From Phycisphaerales bacterium (lineage in GTDB: Bacteria > Planctomycetota > Phycisphaerae > Tepidisphaerales > Tepidisphaeraceae), in contig JAQGHP010000621.1 of assembly GCA_028288775.1 (NCBI GenBank), forward strand, positions 1 to 8,671: a DNA stretch of 8,671 nucleotides, in the 5' to 3' direction. The first letter of the stretch is position 1. Every line of letters begins with the position of its first letter. Made by a program: the position numbers and the translations under genes. Below, piece by piece: positions 1 to 6,023 of this stretch. The notes beneath the pieces are model-generated. The model was not told the DNA's origin. It ran no database searches and saw nothing but the letters and a program-made list of their open reading frames with translations.

Positions 1-355
1 TTCCGGCGAGCTCGCGAAACCACGGGCCATAGAAGCCAAGATCGAAATCACAGGTGGAGAGCAATCCGCCGCGCCAGCCGTCCGACCAGCGGCGGGCGGC
101 TGCGACGGAATCCACCTCCGGCAGCCGCACGCGCGGGCCCTTGGCCAGCACGAACGCCTTGGCCGATTCGGCCAGCGGCGCGACCTCGTCGAGTTGATCT
201 TCCCAGCAGAGCACGGCAACCATCGGCACGCGCTTCGCGCGGGCCAGGCGGCGGAGCGTCCAGCGGAGCACGGGCTCGCCACGGAAGAGGCGCGTGGCGC
301 TATTGGGCTCGCGGCCCTCGTGCAGCATGGAGAGAATGGCGGTCGCATTCTTCAT
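1..355 (-). CDS. Putative nucleotidyltransferase (GT-A-like), C-terminus outside the window
   Basis: Reading leftward from an ATG at 355-353, 118 codons are open to the window edge, so the C-terminal part is missing. The protein begins MKNATAILSMLHEG and continues with FRGEPVLRWTLRRLARA, which resembles the N-terminal part of nucleotidyltransferases that activate sugars (a 'G-x-P-V-L-x-W-T-L-x-R-L' helix after the first strand). A later stretch has RRWSDGWRGG and CDFDLGFYGPWF, which I cannot assign. The start codon overlaps the stop of the Maf-like gene in an ATGA (355-352), so the two are probably translationally coupled. The likely role is making an NDP/CMP-activated sugar, or related chemistry, for the glycosyltransferase upstream. 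The family assignment is inference from a fragment without a visible complete active site; that a gene exists here is much surer than its function. Confidence 0.6.
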   Translation of the reverse strand, partial: MKNATAILSMLHEGREPNSATRLFRGEPVLRWTLRRLARAKRVPMVAVLCWEDQLDEVAPLAESAKAFVLAKGPRVRLPEVDSVAAARRWSDGWRGGLLSTCDFDLGFYGPWFRELAG

Positions 356-2292
356 GCCGCGACGCTCCTGGCGGAGGTTTCGGGGACGGCGGTAAGGCGG
401 TCGATCACTTCGTCCATGAGTCGTTGAAAGGACGCTGCGGCGTCCATGACGCCACGGACGTTTTCGATGTCGCGCAGGACTTGGAGGCGCTGGCGCTCGG
501 GGCCATCCGCCTTCGACGCGGCGATCCTGCGGTCGGCCTCGAAGCGTTTGATCTCCGACGGCTGGCTGAGCTGCGTGACCAGGTCATACGTGGCCCCGAG
601 TTCGTTCATCCGCGCACGCAGAACGTCGACGGCGGTGATGGCGCGGTTCACGCGGGCCTGGTCTTCCAGGTGGTCGCAGATCTCCCGGAGCAGCGGGAGA
701 GTGCCGCGGCTGATGCGCTCGATCTCGAGCGCCTCGCCGCGACGCCGGCGGAGGCAGTCCAGCGATTCGCCCAGGCGGCTCCAGTCGAGGCCGGGGTTGC
801 CGGTCTGCGGGCGGGTGAGCGGCCGTTTGCAATACTTCTCGGCCGCGTCCGCGAGCTTCATCGGCGTCGCGCCGCGCTTGGCCGCCCCGCCTTCGCTGGC
901 GTCGATGATCCGCGTGCGCGTCTTGAGGAAATCGCGCTCGAATTGTTGGAGATAGGTGAACAGCCGTTCTTCGGTGTACATGGGCCGGCCCTCGTAATCG
1001 GGAATGCGGCGGAGGATGAACCGCTCGCGCACGATCTGGTCCCACTGCTTCATCTCGACAGTGCAGAAGCGGGACAACTCCGGCCGCCATACGTCCTCAT
1101 AGCTCGTCCCGGGCGTGTAACAGAGCCCGTCACTGAAACCCAGATCCTGCCCGACGAACATGATCGGGTCGCACCCCAGGTGCTCGGCAAGGTAATAGGC
1201 CAGGTGGGCGACCGTCGCGCCGCTGGGTAACTGCGTCTTATCCAAACGCATTTCACGCAGCAGCCCTTCGGCGAAGGGGTTGCCCAGGATCGACACCGGA
1301 CCGGGGTTCATCGAGAAAATGGCGGCGTTGGCTTTCGGTTCGGCGACCATCTCCGTTCGCAACGTCGGCGGCAATTTCTCGAAGAAGCGCGTGCAGATTT
1401 CGTGATAGTCCAGCGACGTGACAAAGTCGGGCTCGATGCCCATCTCCAGCAGCGGCTGCAGCGTGGTCTGCACGGCGATGATCAAAGCCCGGCTTTGCAG
1501 GTCCTTGAGCAGATGTTTGTTTTTACGTAGCGACGGGCCGGCGGAGACGATGATTGCGGGCTCGCCGCGGAAACGGTCCTTCAGGCGCGCCATGCTCGGG
1601 GTCGCGACGTACCAGCCGACATTGCGGGCGATGTTCTCGGCGGTGCGACGGCTGTTGAGGACGATGGTGTTGATGCTCGTCTGCGTATAAGAGGCGAACT
1701 CGTCGATCCATTGCCGCATTTGAGCGAAGAATTCCGGCGCGAGCTGTTGGCTGGGCGCGTGCGCGACCTGGCAGGAGCCGATGTGGATGAGCGCGGCATG
1801 GGGGGTGAGCCGAGTGAGCAGATCGGACTTGTCGGCCCGAGTGAAGAACATCAATCGCCGGCTTTCGATAAGGCGGGAGAGGTAGCGGCTCTCGAAGGCC
1901 GTGCGGAGCAGCAGCAGGTCGGGCTCGAAGATGATGAACAGCGATTCGTCGCTGGCGCGGTCAAAGAGCAATTCGACGTGATAGCCCAGCGCGAAGCCGA
2001 ACACGTAGAAGGCGACGAGCTTTTGTGCATCAATCGGGTCCACCAGCCGCCTGGCTTCCGCGAGCGGTTCGTAGCGGCTGTGGAGATAGGTGCCGCGTGC
2101 ATCCCCGGTGGCCACACACACCGTGGGCGGGCCAGATTTTGAGGCTTCGACGCGATGGGAAGGCTCGCCGTGCGTGGCCTCGACCTCGGCGGCGAGGGCG
2201 GGGTCTACCGTCCAGAGGGCCGCGAGATTCTTCAGGTACGGCGCGTCCTCGGGGAGGATGAACCGGGTTGACGGGTCGTTGCTTGCGGTCAT
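352..2292 (-). CDS. Maf/DUF115-type glycosyltransferase-like protein (6-hydroxymethylpterin diphosphokinase MptE-like fold)
   Basis: I chose the ATG at 2292 (MTASNDPSTRFILPEDA, 646 aa). An upstream in-frame start at 2373 would add 27 Arg-rich residues that look like read-through of a promoter region. No Shine-Dalgarno site precedes either start. Residues about 15-220 resemble the Maf N-terminal domain. The MAF_flag10/DUF115 core follows, with EPAIIVSAGPSL at about 244-255, IEPDFVTSLD at about 286-295, SGATVAHLAYYLAEHLG at about 357-373 and MFVGQDLGFSDG at about 378-389. The last 180 residues are charged and helical. Relatives include motility-associated factors that attach nonulosonic acids to flagellin, and archaeal MptE. 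Coupling by an ATGA overlap to a putative nucleotidyltransferase supports a glycosylation role in the cytoplasm. No flagellar gene lies in the window, so the acceptor is unknown. Confidence 0.85.
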   Translation of the reverse strand: MTASNDPSTRFILPEDAPYLKNLAALWTVDPALAAEVEATHGEPSHRVEASKSGPPTVCVATGDARGTYLHSRYEPLAEARRLVDPIDAQKLVAFYVFGFALGYHVELLFDRASDESLFIIFEPDLLLLRTAFESRYLSRLIESRRLMFFTRADKSDLLTRLTPHAALIHIGSCQVAHAPSQQLAPEFFAQMRQWIDEFASYTQTSINTIVLNSRRTAENIARNVGWYVATPSMARLKDRFRGEPAIIVSAGPSLRKNKHLLKDLQSRALIIAVQTTLQPLLEMGIEPDFVTSLDYHEICTRFFEKLPPTLRTEMVAEPKANAAIFSMNPGPVSILGNPFAEGLLREMRLDKTQLPSGATVAHLAYYLAEHLGCDPIMFVGQDLGFSDGLCYTPGTSYEDVWRPELSRFCTVEMKQWDQIVRERFILRRIPDYEGRPMYTEERLFTYLQQFERDFLKTRTRIIDASEGGAAKRGATPMKLADAAEKYCKRPLTRPQTGNPGLDWSRLGESLDCLRRRRGEALEIERISRGTLPLLREICDHLEDQARVNRAITAVDVLRARMNELGATYDLVTQLSQPSEIKRFEADRRIAASKADGPERQRLQVLRDIENVRGVMDAAASFQRLMDEVIDRLTAVPETSARSVAA

Positions 2293-2338
2293 GCGCGCGG
2301 GCCTATAGCCTTGCGTGCGGCGGACGGGACGTGCGAAA

Positions 2339-2359
2339 TGCGCCCGGTCGACGGGCGCA
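2339..2359. other. Perfect 8-bp inverted repeat in the divergent intergenic gap
   Basis: TGCGCCCG (2339-2346) and CGGGCGCA (2352-2359) are perfect inverted copies around GTCGA. The dyad lies between the divergent starts at 2292 (minus) and 2421 (plus), so it could be an operator or a leader hairpin. It lacks a T-tract on either side, which speaks against an intrinsic terminator. An 8-base C-run at 2392-2399 lies between it and the plus-strand gene. Function unknown. Confidence 0.35.
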
Positions 2360-2420
2360 CGCTGCCGCGACACGCTCTCCCTGTTATCGGACCCCCCCCG
2401 GCGAAAGGTTGAGACATTCC

Positions 2421-3011
2421 ATGAGCGACTTGCTGTTCGACGTGCCGTGGTGGATTCCGACTCTATTGGCCGTCATCGGCATCGCCCTGATGTTCCGCGG
2501 GAACGCGCAGCAGAAGTCGAATGTGCGAACCGCGGGGTTGGCGGTCTTCGCGCTGGCGGTCGGCTGGTTTCTGCTGAGCTATCTCATCGACACCGACAAA
2601 GAAAAAGCACAGAAGGGAACGAAGCTGCTGTTGCAAGCGGTGGTGGACCAAAATTGGACGAAATTCCAGTCTATGCTGACGCCGCAGGCGAGCGTCACGG
2701 TGCAGGGCCAGCCGACCGGAGTCACCGGCGCGGAAAACGTGAGGACCATGGCGCAGACCGGCGCAGAAGCCATCCACCTAACCGGCGCGAGCATGCGATC
2801 CTCTGAAGCGGAACAGGACGGCTCGCTCATTCAGATCCAAGCCCAGGTCGTCTCGATCGAAGAGTTCCCACAGGCCCCGACCATGCCCAGCACGTGGCAA
2901 TTCATCTGGGAAAACACGCCTGCGGGCTGGCGCGTCCGCGAAATCCGGCTCATCAAACTCGGGGATCTCAGGCCCGAGGACATGAAGCAGCTGATGCCAA
3001 AGGGGCGATGA
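2421..3011 (+). CDS. Small membrane-anchored protein with NTF2/SnoaL-like domain
   Basis: This 196-aa protein starts at ATG 2421 (MSDLLFDVPWWIPTLL). A weak GAAAGG lies 12 bases upstream, further than usual. Two hydrophobic helices are clear, at about residues 9-26 and 36-56, separated by a short charged loop (RGNAQQKSNVR), giving a hairpin anchor. Residues about 60-185 form one soluble domain with a conserved-looking opening (KLLLQAVVDQNWTKFQSMLTP), a central SVTVQGQ strand and a C-terminal WQFIWENTPAGWRVREI strand pair. That order matches NTF2/SnoaL/DUF4440-type cone folds, which often bind small ligands or act as accessory domains. No catalytic residues can be named. It stands alone, divergent from the Maf-like gene and convergent with surE. 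The open frame upstream of 2421 (from 2268) overlaps the Maf start and is Arg-rich, so I do not take it as coding. Function not recognised. Confidence 0.8.
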   Translation: MSDLLFDVPWWIPTLLAVIGIALMFRGNAQQKSNVRTAGLAVFALAVGWFLLSYLIDTDKEKAQKGTKLLLQAVVDQNWTKFQSMLTPQASVTVQGQPTGVTGAENVRTMAQTGAEAIHLTGASMRSSEAEQDGSLIQIQAQVVSIEEFPQAPTMPSTWQFIWENTPAGWRVREIRLIKLGDLRPEDMKQLMPKGR

Positions 3012-3031
3012 CGGATCAGAGCGCTCCCGGG

Positions 3032-3218
3032 ATCCGGGGCGGCGCTGCGCTTGTCCCGGCGTGGAGTGTAAACCGACTTTCGCGAAAGGCAGGCGCTCGG
3101 GTTCGAATGGCGTTGCCACTTGCGCCCTTCGCGTCACTGTCTTCAAATAACAAATGTCGCGATTCGGGCAGACGGCGCAACCGCTTCACGCCGGGGCAAG
3201 CGCAGCGCCGCCCCGGAT
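3032..3218. repeat. REP/BIME-like pair of inverted 35-bp palindromic units
   Basis: Two 35-base arms, 3032-3066 and 3184-3218, are reverse complements with two mismatches (3053 and 3064 against their partners). Each arm can also fold on itself. The right arm has CCGGGGC (3191-3197) pairing perfectly with GCCCCGG (3210-3216) around a 12-base loop. The left arm has the same stem with one G·T. The 117-base spacer holds a perfect 12-bp palindrome, CTTTCGCGAAAG, at 3077-3088. Placement between the stops of two convergent genes (3011 and 3264) is typical of REP/BIME elements. Alternatives are a small MITE or a bidirectional terminator. No target-site duplication was seen at the ends. Confidence 0.7.
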
Positions 3219-3263
3219 TTCTGTGCGCGAATGCGTTCACCCATCCAAAACCGATTGCCCCCT

Positions 3264-4040
3264 TCACTTTACTCCCAGCCCCCATTCCCTCCCCTGCCAC
3301 TCCCGCAACATCGCATAATGAGTTAGATCAAACTGCAACGGCGTCACCGTGATGTATCCGTCACGCAGCGCGGCGACGTCCGTGTCTGCTTCGGTTTCGC
3401 CCAGTTTGAACACGCTGCTGTTCCAGAAGTAGGCACGGCCTCGGGGGTCTTGGCGCTGGTCATATTCATCTGTCCAGCCTCGGGTGCATTGGCGGACGAC
3501 TTTGATGCCCGCCGGGTTTTCGTGGGGGTGGAGGGGAGGGACGTTAATTGTCGCGCACTGGCCGCCGGTGAGGCCTGCGGCCAGGAGCTGGTCGATCGTT
3601 TTCCGGGCGAAGGTGCAGGAGCGGGCGTAGTCGATGGGGATTTCGTTGCGGAGGTAGAGCGACACCGCGATGCTCGGCAGGCCGAGGAACGCGCCCTCAA
3701 TGGCCGCGGCGACGGTGCCGCTGTAGATGACATTGATGCCGACGTTCGCGCCGCTGTTCATCCCGCTGACGACGAGGTCGGGTTGGCGCGGGAGAAGCTT
3801 GGAGACGGCGAGCTTCACGCAGTCCGCCGGCCGGCCGTTGACGGCGGTGCCGACGAAATCTTCGCCGATTCGCACTTCACTGGTGAGGATGGGCGTGGAT
3901 AACGTAATGCCGTGGCCGGTGGCGCTCTGCACCGTCTCAGGGGCCACGACCCGTACGTCGCCAAGAGTCTTAAGCGCGCGATAGAGCGCGAGGAGGCCGG
4001 GTGCGTAAATGCCGTCGTCGTTGGTGAGCAGGATCAACAT
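3264..4040 (-). CDS. surE: 5'-nucleotidase SurE
   Basis: SurE is a metal-dependent nucleoside 5'/3'-monophosphatase thought to act on nucleotides and related phosphates under stress and in stationary phase. The 258-aa length fits the family. The start is set by MLILLTNDDG, where the metal-binding Asp pair sits at D8-D9 as in known SurE proteins. The other ligands are visible: S39 in ETVQSATGHG and N95 in SGMNSGANVG, followed by the YSGTVAAAIEGAFLG helix. Upstream in-frame codons back to 4172 only translate the heptamer repeat and are not coding. No Shine-Dalgarno site is present; the bases before ATG are TCCCCCTCCC. In proteobacteria surE often sits near pcm and nlpD, and neither is here. It is instead divergent from nnrE, another repair-type housekeeping gene. 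The family assignment is firm. Confidence 0.96.
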   Translation of the reverse strand: MLILLTNDDGIYAPGLLALYRALKTLGDVRVVAPETVQSATGHGITLSTPILTSEVRIGEDFVGTAVNGRPADCVKLAVSKLLPRQPDLVVSGMNSGANVGINVIYSGTVAAAIEGAFLGLPSIAVSLYLRNEIPIDYARSCTFARKTIDQLLAAGLTGGQCATINVPPLHPHENPAGIKVVRQCTRGWTDEYDQRQDPRGRAYFWNSSVFKLGETEADTDVAALRDGYITVTPLQFDLTHYAMLREWQGREWGLGVK

Positions 4041-4049
4041 GGGAGGGGG

Positions 4050-4077
4050 AGTATAATGGGAGTGCATGAAACGTAAA
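4050..4077 (-). promoter_or_regulatory. Possible surE promoter with a very short leader
   Basis: On the minus strand, TATACT (4055-4050, five of six matches to a sigma-70 -10) lies 16 bases after TTTACG (4077-4072, four of six to -35). Transcription from it would begin about 3-5 bases before the surE ATG at 4040, giving a nearly leaderless message. That would fit the missing Shine-Dalgarno site. The -35 lies inside the heptamer array. The plus-strand TATAAT at 4052-4057 is the same DNA read the other way and has no -35 partner. Confidence 0.35.
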
Positions 4078-4184
4078 ACGTGAAACGTGAGGTGTGAAAC
4101 GTGAAGACGTGAAACGTGAAACCTGAGTACGGCGGTCACATTGGTGGCGTCGGGCTTCCCAAGTCTTCTCACGTTTCACGTTTC
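4068..4184. repeat. Heptamer array (consensus GAAACGT), eight direct plus two inverted units
   Basis: Eight consecutive units of consensus GAAACGT occupy 4068-4124. Four are exact (4068, 4082, 4096, 4111), and the others are AAAACGT, GAGGTGT, an 8-base GAAGACGT and GAAACCT. Two exact inverted units (ACGTTTC) follow at 4171-4177 and 4178-4184, just before the nnrE start. As a result 4076-4091 and 4168-4183 form a perfect 16-bp inverted repeat. The array fills most of the surE/nnrE divergent gap (4041-4190). It could bind a repeat-recognising protein, form a hairpin, or be a selfish or slippage-derived simple repeat. Confidence 0.8.
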
Positions 4185-4190
4185 AGAACT

Positions 4191-4856
4191 ATGCTTCGAC
4201 TTACCCGCGAACAACTTCGTGAGATCGATCAGCGGGCGACGGAGGAATTCCACGTCCCGGGCGTTGTGCTGATGGAGAACGCCGCTCGGGCGGCGGCGGT
4301 CGCGGCGTGCGCGATGCTTACCAATGATTGCGGCGGAGACGTGCTCATCCTCTGCGGCGGCGGAAACAACGGGGGCGACGGCCTCGCCCTCGCCCGTCAC
4401 CTTCACAACCGCGGCGCGGACGTCGCTATTGCGCTGACGGTCGATCCCAGCCGCTATCAGGGCGATGCGCTGGTGAACTGGCAGATCGTCTCGGCGATGA
4501 AGCTGTCCGTCGTCCCAGCGACGCCGCGGCTCATTGATCGCTCGGCGCCGTCGCTCATTGTCGATGCCATTTTCGGCACGGGACTGACGGACGCCCCGCG
4601 CGATCCTTTCGGTGCGATCGCGGCGGCGGTTGCGCGGAAGGGAATGCCCGTGCTCGCGATCGACATTCCCAGTGGTTTGGATTGTGATACGGGTATTCCA
4701 CCGGGCGCATGTATCCGCGCGACGCGCACGGTCACGTTCGTTGCCCAGAAGACCGGCTTTGCCAATCCCGAATCGCATCAGTACACCGGCGAAATTACGG
4801 TGGGCGACATCGGGTGCCCGCGCGAGCTGATCGAAGCAGTGGCACGGTCGCGATAG
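4191..4856 (+). CDS. nnrE: NAD(P)H-hydrate epimerase (YjeF N-terminal domain only)
   Basis: The enzyme interconverts the R and S epimers of NAD(P)HX, the damaged hydrated cofactor, so that the dehydratase can repair it. This 221-aa protein covers the YjeF_N domain only. It opens with LTREQLREIDQRA and MENAARA, then the signature GGGNNGGDG at residues 56-64, DAIFGTGL with D125, AIDIPSGLDCDTG at about 156-168 and VTFVAQKTGFANPE. I chose the ATG at 4191 because family homology begins at once; an upstream start at 4116 would read through the heptamer array. No Shine-Dalgarno site precedes it. The C-terminal dehydratase domain (NnrD), often fused, is absent, so NnrD must be encoded elsewhere or be missing. 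The gene is divergent from surE, and both are cytosolic housekeeping or repair functions. A hairpin repeat follows the stop. Confidence 0.94.
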   Translation: MLRLTREQLREIDQRATEEFHVPGVVLMENAARAAAVAACAMLTNDCGGDVLILCGGGNNGGDGLALARHLHNRGADVAIALTVDPSRYQGDALVNWQIVSAMKLSVVPATPRLIDRSAPSLIVDAIFGTGLTDAPRDPFGAIAAAVARKGMPVLAIDIPSGLDCDTGIPPGACIRATRTVTFVAQKTGFANPESHQYTGEITVGDIGCPRELIEAVARSR

Positions 4857-4871
4857 GTTTTGCTGGATCCA

Positions 4872-4959
4872 TTCTCCCTCCTTCGGTATTCCGGGGGAGG
4901 GCAGGGGTGGGGGCATGATTTCGGCAATCGGTTGAACCGCCCCACCGAAGGAGGGAGAA
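4872..4959. repeat. Inverted repeat with alternative hairpin, REP-like or terminator-like
   Basis: TTCTCCCTCCTTCGGT (4872-4887) and its exact reverse complement (4944-4959) form a perfect 16-bp inverted repeat around a 56-base G-rich spacer. The left arm can also pair locally: 4876-4886 with 4891-4901 gives an 11-bp stem with two G·T pairs and a TATT loop. The spacer continues as GGGCAGGGGTGGGGGC. From memory, CTCCC/GGGAG palindromes followed by such G-rich runs recur between genes in many GC-rich bacteria. It starts 16 bases after the nnrE stop, so it may end that transcript. No T-tract follows either stem, so intrinsic termination is doubtful. Confidence 0.65.
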
Positions 4960-5048
4960 ATTGCGGCAAGCGATCGTCCTGCGGCAACGCCCGCGGCCGC
5001 TGAAGGCGTTTGCTTTGCGCCCCGAGCGTCATTACACTTCCGCGTCCT

Positions 5049-5960
5049 ATGAAATCGGAACGGCGGCACGAACTAAAGACGAATTCGCTTGCGAAGGGCA
5101 TCACGACCTTTCCAGAGCTTCTCCAGCAGTACGGCTCTCGGGTGCTCCTGGGCGTCATTCTCTGCCTGCTCGTGTACGTTCTGGTCTATCGTTACACCAC
5201 TGGCAAATCGCAGCGCGCCAACGCTGCCGCGGAGAGCTTGAGCGCGGCCCGGCTGGCGCTCGATTCGCTCCGCACTCCTCCGCCGGGCCGGATGGCCCCG
5301 GCCGAACTCGCCGAGGTGCGCGACCAAGCCGCCGAGGAAGCAGAAAGCGCGATCCGGGACGCGATCGCCAACGCCGAGGATCCGAAGGTCAAGGCGGAGG
5401 CGTTGATTACGCAGGGCGATTTGAACTGGCTGCTGGCGAATTATCCGACACTGCCGACCTCGACCGCCATCGGCACGAGCAGCCGGCCGGTGAAGAGCAA
5501 TGAGGAGCTGTTGAAGGCCTCGGAAGAGGCTTACCGCGAGGTGCTGCAGCCCCCTTTGAACGCCGACCATCAGTCCGTCACCACGGCTCGCTTGGGGCTG
5601 GCTGCCATCGCCGAGAATCGTGGTCAGTGGGCGGAAGCGCGGAAGGATTACCAGCAGATCATTGATGATCCGGCCACAGCCGAAGCGTTCAAGACGCTGG
5701 CAGGCCGCCGATTGGAGTTGGTGAAAATCCTGGAAAAGCCCGTGATGTTGGGCGGCCCGCCGAAGGCGGTTCCGCTGGGACCGGCCCTGCCGACTTTCAC
5801 CGATCCATCGGCCGGTTTCCCGCCCGCCACCGCGCCCTCCACGCAGCCTGCGCCGTCCACGCAACCCGCGACGGACATTTCCCCGGCCACCCGCACCGCC
5901 CCCGCCGTCGGTCCCACGACTCTGCCTGCCGGGCCGGCCTCTCCGGTTCCAGGCAAGTAG
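5049..5960 (+). CDS. Single-pass membrane protein with TPR-like repeats and Pro/Thr-rich tail
   Basis: From ATG 5049 (MKSERRHELKTNSLAKG) the protein has 303 aa. A short, basic and presumably cytoplasmic N-terminus is followed by one membrane helix at about residues 31-47 (RVLLGVILCLLVYVLVYRY). An Ala/Glu-rich helical region then spans about 55-110, and TPR-like helical pairs span about 112-232 (e.g. AEALITQGDLNWLLA, TTARLGLAAIAENRGQWAEARKDYQQII). The last 70 residues are Pro/Thr/Ala-rich with repeated STQPA, probably disordered. Topology and repeats resemble YfgM-like ancillary proteins of the secretion machinery, but partner and role here are unknown. The start at 5049 is preferred over 5010 because the charged MKSERRHELKTN opening looks conserved in planctomycetal relatives (from memory). 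No Shine-Dalgarno site is present. A weak TTGCTT-17-TACACT pair (5010-5038) might be its promoter. rluD follows in the same frame after a 63-base gap. Confidence 0.82.
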   Translation: MKSERRHELKTNSLAKGITTFPELLQQYGSRVLLGVILCLLVYVLVYRYTTGKSQRANAAAESLSAARLALDSLRTPPPGRMAPAELAEVRDQAAEEAESAIRDAIANAEDPKVKAEALITQGDLNWLLANYPTLPTSTAIGTSSRPVKSNEELLKASEEAYREVLQPPLNADHQSVTTARLGLAAIAENRGQWAEARKDYQQIIDDPATAEAFKTLAGRRLELVKILEKPVMLGGPPKAVPLGPALPTFTDPSAGFPPATAPSTQPAPSTQPATDISPATRTAPAVGPTTLPAGPASPVPGK

Positions 5961-6023
5961 CCTTGTGACTGCGATTCGCAGCGGTTGGGCCACGGTCAAT
6001 CGGCGCTCGTAATAAATCTGACC

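Noticed and set aside
424..1230. A 268-codon plus-strand frame opposite the Maf-like gene.
   Set aside because: A shadow of the DUF115 coding region; no start signal and no family resemblance.
3100..3112. GGTTCGAAT resembling a tRNA T-loop inside the BIME-like spacer.
   Set aside because: The flanking bases do not form a T-stem and no other tRNA arm is nearby.
3008..3352. An open frame whose ATG overlaps the stop of the NTF2-like gene (ATGA).
   Set aside because: It runs through the inverted REP-like repeat and into the 3' end of surE on the other strand; its product is Arg/Pro-rich and looks non-coding.
4176..5069. A 297-codon minus-strand frame opposite nnrE.
   Set aside because: Antisense to nnrE, whose motifs are unmistakable; Arg-rich and without recognisable domains.
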